From contig NZ_BLPG01000001.1 of NCBI RefSeq assembly GCF_011764445.1, positions 434,001 through 498,000 of the forward strand: a DNA stretch of 64,000 nucleotides, read 5' to 3'. Position 1 is the stretch's first letter. Each line of letters opens with the position of its first letter. Source of the stretch: Phytohabitans rumicis. Lineage in GTDB: Bacteria; Actinomycetota; Actinomycetes; Mycobacteriales; Micromonosporaceae. The notes under the pieces are model-generated. The model was not told the origin of the DNA. It made no database searches and worked only from the letters and a program-made list of their open reading frames with translations. Both the position numbers and the translations under genes were made by a program. Below are positions 60,643-64,000 of the stretch, one piece after another.

Positions 60643-61676
60643 CCGCTCCCAGCCTCGCCGAACCCGGCCGCACCGTCGTGCCGGCCCCCGGCTTCGCGCA
60701 CCTGACGCGGCTGACCGACGACACCGGCCTGTTCGAGCACGCGCGACACGCCATCGCACGCCGCCGGCACGGCTACTGCACCGACGACGTCGCCCGCGGA
60801 CTCGTCGTCACCAGTCGCGAGCCCGATCCGCCCGCATCGGTGCTGAGGCTCGCGGAGTGCTACCTGACCTTCCTCACCCACGCCCAGGACGACAGCGGCG
60901 CCTTCCACAACCGGCTGGCCCACGACCGGCGCTGGACGGACGAGCCCGGCCTCGGGGACTGGTGGGGGCGGGCGCTGTGGGGCCTGGGCACCGCCGCGGC
61001 GCGCAGCCCCGCCGGCTGGATCCGCGAGGAGGCCCGCGTCGCGTTCACCCTCGGCGCGTGCCGGCGGTCGCCCGCGCCGCGGGCCATGGCGTTCGCCGGG
61101 CTCGGCGCCGCCGAGGTGCTCCGCGCCGACCCGGACAACGCCGCCGCGGCGGCCCTGCTGGCCGACGCCGCGACCGCCATCGGTACCCCCGGACACAGCC
61201 CGGACTGGCCGTGGCCGGAGCAGCATCTGGCGTACGCGAACGCCGCCCTCGCCGAGGTCGTCATCGCCGCCGGCCAGCTGGGCGACGACGGGCCGCTGCT
61301 CGCCAGCGGCCTGAAGATGCTGGCCTGGCTGCGCGATGTCCAGCTCGCCGATGGCCGGCTCTCGGTCATCGCCTCCGGCGGCTGGCGGCGCCACGAGCCA
61401 CGGCCCCGGTACGACCAGCAACCGATCGAGGTCGCGGCGCTCGCCGACGCCTGTGCCACCGCCGCCGCCGTCACCGGCGACCCGGCCTGGCACACCGGCG
61501 TACGGCAGGCCATCGGATGGTTCCTCGGCGACAACGACTTCGGCACCGCGATGTGGGACCCCACCACGGGCGGCGCCTACGACGGCCTGACCCCCCACGG
61601 ACCCAACCTCAACCAGGGCGCCGAATCGACCCTCGCGCTCATCTCCACGCTGCAACACGCCAGGTGGCTGGCGTGA
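60639..61676 (+). CDS. Alpha/alpha-toroid-like protein of the glycosyltransferase-GH130 operon
   Basis: 345 residues starting at an ATGA overlap. Repeated helical segments with Trp/His/Asp-rich loops (HGYCTDDVARGLVV, LTFLTHAQDDSGAFHNRL, GDWWGRALWGLGTAA, WPWPEQHLAYANAALAEV, DQQPIEVAALADACA, GPNLNQGAESTLALI) suggest an (alpha/alpha)6 barrel as found in several glycoside hydrolases, phosphorylases and epimerases. Proteins of this type often sit with GT4 and GH130 genes. The catalytic acids are not certain. It may process the glycan made by the two transferases. Confidence 0.75.
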   Translation: MTAPSLAEPGRTVVPAPGFAHLTRLTDDTGLFEHARHAIARRRHGYCTDDVARGLVVTSREPDPPASVLRLAECYLTFLTHAQDDSGAFHNRLAHDRRWTDEPGLGDWWGRALWGLGTAAARSPAGWIREEARVAFTLGACRRSPAPRAMAFAGLGAAEVLRADPDNAAAAALLADAATAIGTPGHSPDWPWPEQHLAYANAALAEVVIAAGQLGDDGPLLASGLKMLAWLRDVQLADGRLSVIASGGWRRHEPRPRYDQQPIEVAALADACATAAAVTGDPAWHTGVRQAIGWFLGDNDFGTAMWDPTTGGAYDGLTPHGPNLNQGAESTLALISTLQHARWLA

Positions 61677-63145
61677 CCGACGAACATCCGGATCTGACGG
61701 TCCGGCTAGGCCCCACGCTGACCCCCGACCCGGGACGGGTCATCGTCAAACTCTTCGTGCCCGGCGAGGACGCCGCCCTGGTGCAGACCCGCGCCTCCGC
61801 CCTCATCGAACGCATCGCACAGCTCGACGACGACGAGACCAGCCAGCTGCTGGACCAGACGCTCGCGCGCTTCGGCGACCGGCACCACGACCTCACGGCG
61901 ACGTTCCAGCACCACTACGAGCTCGTCCACCACCGGGTCGCCCGAACCAGCGTCCTATCCCCCACGGCCCGCCTGCTCGTCGGCGCCTACTTCAGCCACG
62001 AGTACGCCGTGGAGGCCGCCGCCCTGTGCAACCCCTCGATGGTGCCGCACCCCGATCAGTCCAATCTGGACACAGAACAACTCCGCGTGGCGGTCAGCCT
62101 GCGCCAGATCGGCGAGGGACACCTGTCCTCCATCGGCTTCGCCACCGCGGTCATCGGACCGGGAAGCCGGCTCACCGTCGCCGACCGGTCCGGCCCGCTG
62201 GTCACCGGGCAGCGCACCGGCGCCCGCCATCGACGCGACCTGCTCGCCGCCGGACTCGCCGAGGACGGGTGGGACAACGAGGTCTCCGCGAACGTTCTGG
62301 CCTCCCTGCCTGAGCGGTTCGGCGACGAGGATTTCGAGCGGGCCCTGGGCCGGATCCCGACCGACCTGCTCACCCGCGCCACCACCCAGAGCACCCTTGA
62401 GCAACTGCGCCGCACCGCCGCCGCCAGCTACGCCATGACGTTCGCCGCCGACTCCCCGCTGCACCGCCGAGTCCTGTGGCCGGCCACTCCCGCCGAAAGC
62501 AACGGGATGGAGGACGCCCGCTTCGTCAGATTCACCGGCGACGACGGCGAGGCGGCATACCAGGCGACCTACACGGCCTACGACGGACGGCGCATCGCGG
62601 CGCGCCGGCTCAGCACCGAAGACCTCGCCCATTTCCAGATAACCCCCATGCGCGGACCGGGCGCCCGCAACAAGGGCGTCGCGCTGTTCCCCCGTACCGT
62701 CGGCGGCCGCCACCTCGCGCTGTGCCGCTCCGACGGCGAAACCATCGGCCTGACCGCACTCGACGGCACGAACCTGTGGCAACCGCCCGTGCCGTTGCAC
62801 GCGCCCGGCCGCGGCTGGGAACTGATCCAGGTCGGCAACTGCGGATCACCCATCGAGACCGACGCCGGCTGGCTCGTGCTCACCCACGGGGTCGGCCCGA
62901 TGCGCCAGTACGCCATCGGCGCCCTCCTGCTCGACCTGGACCACCCCGAGCGCGTCATCGCCGAACTGCCCGGTGCGCTGCTGGCACCCAACGACACCGA
63001 ACGCAACGGATACGTACCCAACGTCGTCTACTCCTGCGGCGGCCTGCTACACGCCGGCACCCTGTGGCTGCCGTACGGGGCCAGTGACGCGCGGGTCGAA
63101 TTCGCCCACGTCGCCGTCGCCGCCCTCCTCGACGCGATGAAGTAG
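61673..63145 (+). CDS. GH130-family glycosidase or phosphorylase
   Basis: 490 residues from a GTG overlapping the previous stop. GH130 motifs include HEYAVEAAALCNPSMVPH, M-E-D281-A-R with D281 as the probable proton donor, YQATYTAYDGRR, ARNKGVALFPRTVGGRH, and GWLVLTHGVGPMRQYAIGALLLDLDHP. GH130 enzymes cleave or phosphorolyse beta-mannosides such as beta-1,2- or beta-1,4-mannobiose. The N-terminal ~110 residues are a helical extension. Without a signal peptide it acts in the cytoplasm. Whether it is a phosphorylase or hydrolase depends on phosphate-binding residues I cannot place. Confidence 0.88.
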   Translation: MTDEHPDLTVRLGPTLTPDPGRVIVKLFVPGEDAALVQTRASALIERIAQLDDDETSQLLDQTLARFGDRHHDLTATFQHHYELVHHRVARTSVLSPTARLLVGAYFSHEYAVEAAALCNPSMVPHPDQSNLDTEQLRVAVSLRQIGEGHLSSIGFATAVIGPGSRLTVADRSGPLVTGQRTGARHRRDLLAAGLAEDGWDNEVSANVLASLPERFGDEDFERALGRIPTDLLTRATTQSTLEQLRRTAAASYAMTFAADSPLHRRVLWPATPAESNGMEDARFVRFTGDDGEAAYQATYTAYDGRRIAARRLSTEDLAHFQITPMRGPGARNKGVALFPRTVGGRHLALCRSDGETIGLTALDGTNLWQPPVPLHAPGRGWELIQVGNCGSPIETDAGWLVLTHGVGPMRQYAIGALLLDLDHPERVIAELPGALLAPNDTERNGYVPNVVYSCGGLLHAGTLWLPYGASDARVEFAHVAVAALLDAMK

Positions 63146-63149
63146 CCGG

Positions 63150-63986
63150 TTAGCCGAGGGCGACCAGCTGGTCGTGATCGTCCAGGGGAAGGTCCCCGCC
63201 CGCCGTCGCGCTGATTGTCATGCCCTGCAGGTCGACGCGACCGGAGATCACCGTCGTGAAGGCGATGTCGGCGGCGTCTCTGCCGGTGGCGATGCGCACC
63301 AGCGTCTGGCGGGGCGCCGAACGCGTCGCGTCCCACACCTGCCAGCGGCCATCGATGTCGGTCTCCACCACGGCGTGGAAGTCCATCGGCGACAGGCCGG
63401 GCGCGTACACCGACGCGATCCGGGCCGGAACGTCGACGGCACGGCACAGCGCGGCGACCAGATGTGCGAAGTCGCGGCAGACGCCCTTACCGGTCAACAA
63501 GGTGTCCACCGCGTCGGTAGTGGGACCGCTGGTCTCGGTGACGTACGCGACGTGCCGCCAGACGTACTCGCAGATCGCACGCACCCGCTGCACGGGCGTC
63601 GGCAGCTCGCCGAAGTGACCGTGCGCGAAGCCGGCCAACCGGTCCGCCGGGCAGTACCGGCTCGGGCGCAGCGCCTCGACCCACTCCTCATCGGTTACCC
63701 GAGCACCGTTCCCCGTAGTGACGGGGTCCGCGACCGCCGCCTCATAGCTCACGGTCAACGGCCCCGGCTGGACCCGGACCAGGCTCTGGCGGCCGACAAC
63801 CGGTCCGGCGATCTCCTGAACGGGCAGGGGCACCGTGTTGTTGACCACGTCCAGGCGTTCACTCGTCGCGCCTCCGGGGCGGCGGGCAGCCGCGATCTGG
63901 ATCACGATCGTGGCCGGTGTGTACGCCTCAAGGGCAAGCGTGCAGCCAACATGGCTGGTCGTGCGTTCCGTCTCCAAAGTGCTCAC
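63150..63986 (-). CDS. Transglutaminase-like family protein
   Basis: 278 residues. The cysteine-protease-like triad is C170 (GKGVCRDFAHL), H204 (MDFHAVVE) and D219 (VWDATR). The N-terminal ~110 residues are a beta-rich domain typical of bacterial transglutaminase-like proteins (Bact_transglu_N pattern). It may act as a protease or amidase on peptides; no signal peptide is visible. Its stop is 4 bp from that of the GH130 gene, with which it converges. The GTG at 63986 is only 14 bp from the window edge, so an upstream start cannot be excluded. Confidence 0.87.
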   Translation of the reverse strand: MSTLETERTTSHVGCTLALEAYTPATIVIQIAAARRPGGATSERLDVVNNTVPLPVQEIAGPVVGRQSLVRVQPGPLTVSYEAAVADPVTTGNGARVTDEEWVEALRPSRYCPADRLAGFAHGHFGELPTPVQRVRAICEYVWRHVAYVTETSGPTTDAVDTLLTGKGVCRDFAHLVAALCRAVDVPARIASVYAPGLSPMDFHAVVETDIDGRWQVWDATRSAPRQTLVRIATGRDAADIAFTTVISGRVDLQGMTISATAGGDLPLDDHDQLVALG

Positions 63987-64000
63987 TGTTCCGTCCTTAC

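Noticed and set aside
1-64000. CRISPR arrays, tRNA or rRNA genes, complete IS elements or prophage genes
   Set aside because: No regularly spaced repeats, cloverleaf sequences, rRNA signatures, transposase motifs or phage structural genes were recognised on either strand.

Overview
The window comes from a very GC-rich actinomycete chromosome. Gene content and style (GAF-ANTAR regulator, LuxR and NarL-type regulators, many secreted polysaccharide-degrading enzymes, 13E12/DUF222-type HNH remnant, GTG starts, about a dozen 4-bp ATGA/GTGA start-stop overlaps, several promoters whose -10 box lies 6-7 nt before the start codon) suggest a soil or plant-associated member of the Micromonosporaceae; this placement is inferred, not tested. 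No rRNA, tRNA, CRISPR array, phage or complete insertion sequence was found.

Layout. 1-7.3 kb: signalling genes (the end of an alpha/beta-hydrolase-like gene, two convergent LuxR-type regulators, a NarL-type two-component pair, a PP2C-like phosphatase, an APH(3')-like kinase, a GAF-ANTAR regulator). 7.4-17.7 kb: fatty-acid desaturase, BON protein, ROK repressor with a palindromic operator, secreted CBM35-pectate lyase, aldo/keto reductase, DHFR-like reductase, HNH remnant, an OFA-type transporter with a 43-residue partner, and a secreted protein of unknown function. 17.8-23.7 kb: an ECF sigma factor, its frameshifted membrane partner and a 1223-residue subtilase, translationally coupled, followed by a decayed phosphoesterase. 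23.7-40.4 kb: a sugar-utilisation region. A plus-strand operon (two FGGY kinases, histidine phosphatase, DeoR regulator, 2-hydroxyacid dehydrogenase) converges on a minus-strand set (SDR, ABC importer, GH106-like rhamnosidase), next to L-rhamnonate dehydratase, a zinc dehydrogenase, a degenerate MBL protein and an IclR regulator. Together these look like release, uptake and non-phosphorylative oxidation of L-rhamnose. 40.4-45.5 kb: GH16 protein, secreted esterase plus pectinesterase operon, DUF1028 protein. 45.5-57.5 kb: small enzymes and regulators (NmrA/MarR pair, VOC proteins, hydrolases, a LuxR regulator with a secreted protein, a second two-component pair, a UPF0104-type membrane protein, a CBM2-GH12 glucanase, a WYL regulator). 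58.3-64 kb: a compact operon of two GT4 glycosyltransferases, an alpha/alpha-toroid-like protein and a GH130 enzyme, converging on a transglutaminase-like gene.

Connections. The pectate lyase and the pectinesterase, 32 kb apart, carry nearly the same 14-bp LacI-type operator (GGAAAGCGCTTTCC and GGAAAGCGCTTACC), so they probably form one regulon. With the rhamnosidase and rhamnonate genes, this suggests the organism uses rhamnogalacturonan or pectin from plant cell walls.

Quality warning. At least eight otherwise well-conserved genes are each broken by one missing base, mostly in a short G or C run (near 18993, 28317, 29745, 37264, 38806, 49447, 53078 and 59116). All shift in the same direction. 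Sequencing or assembly error is the most economical explanation, so these genes may be intact in the organism.
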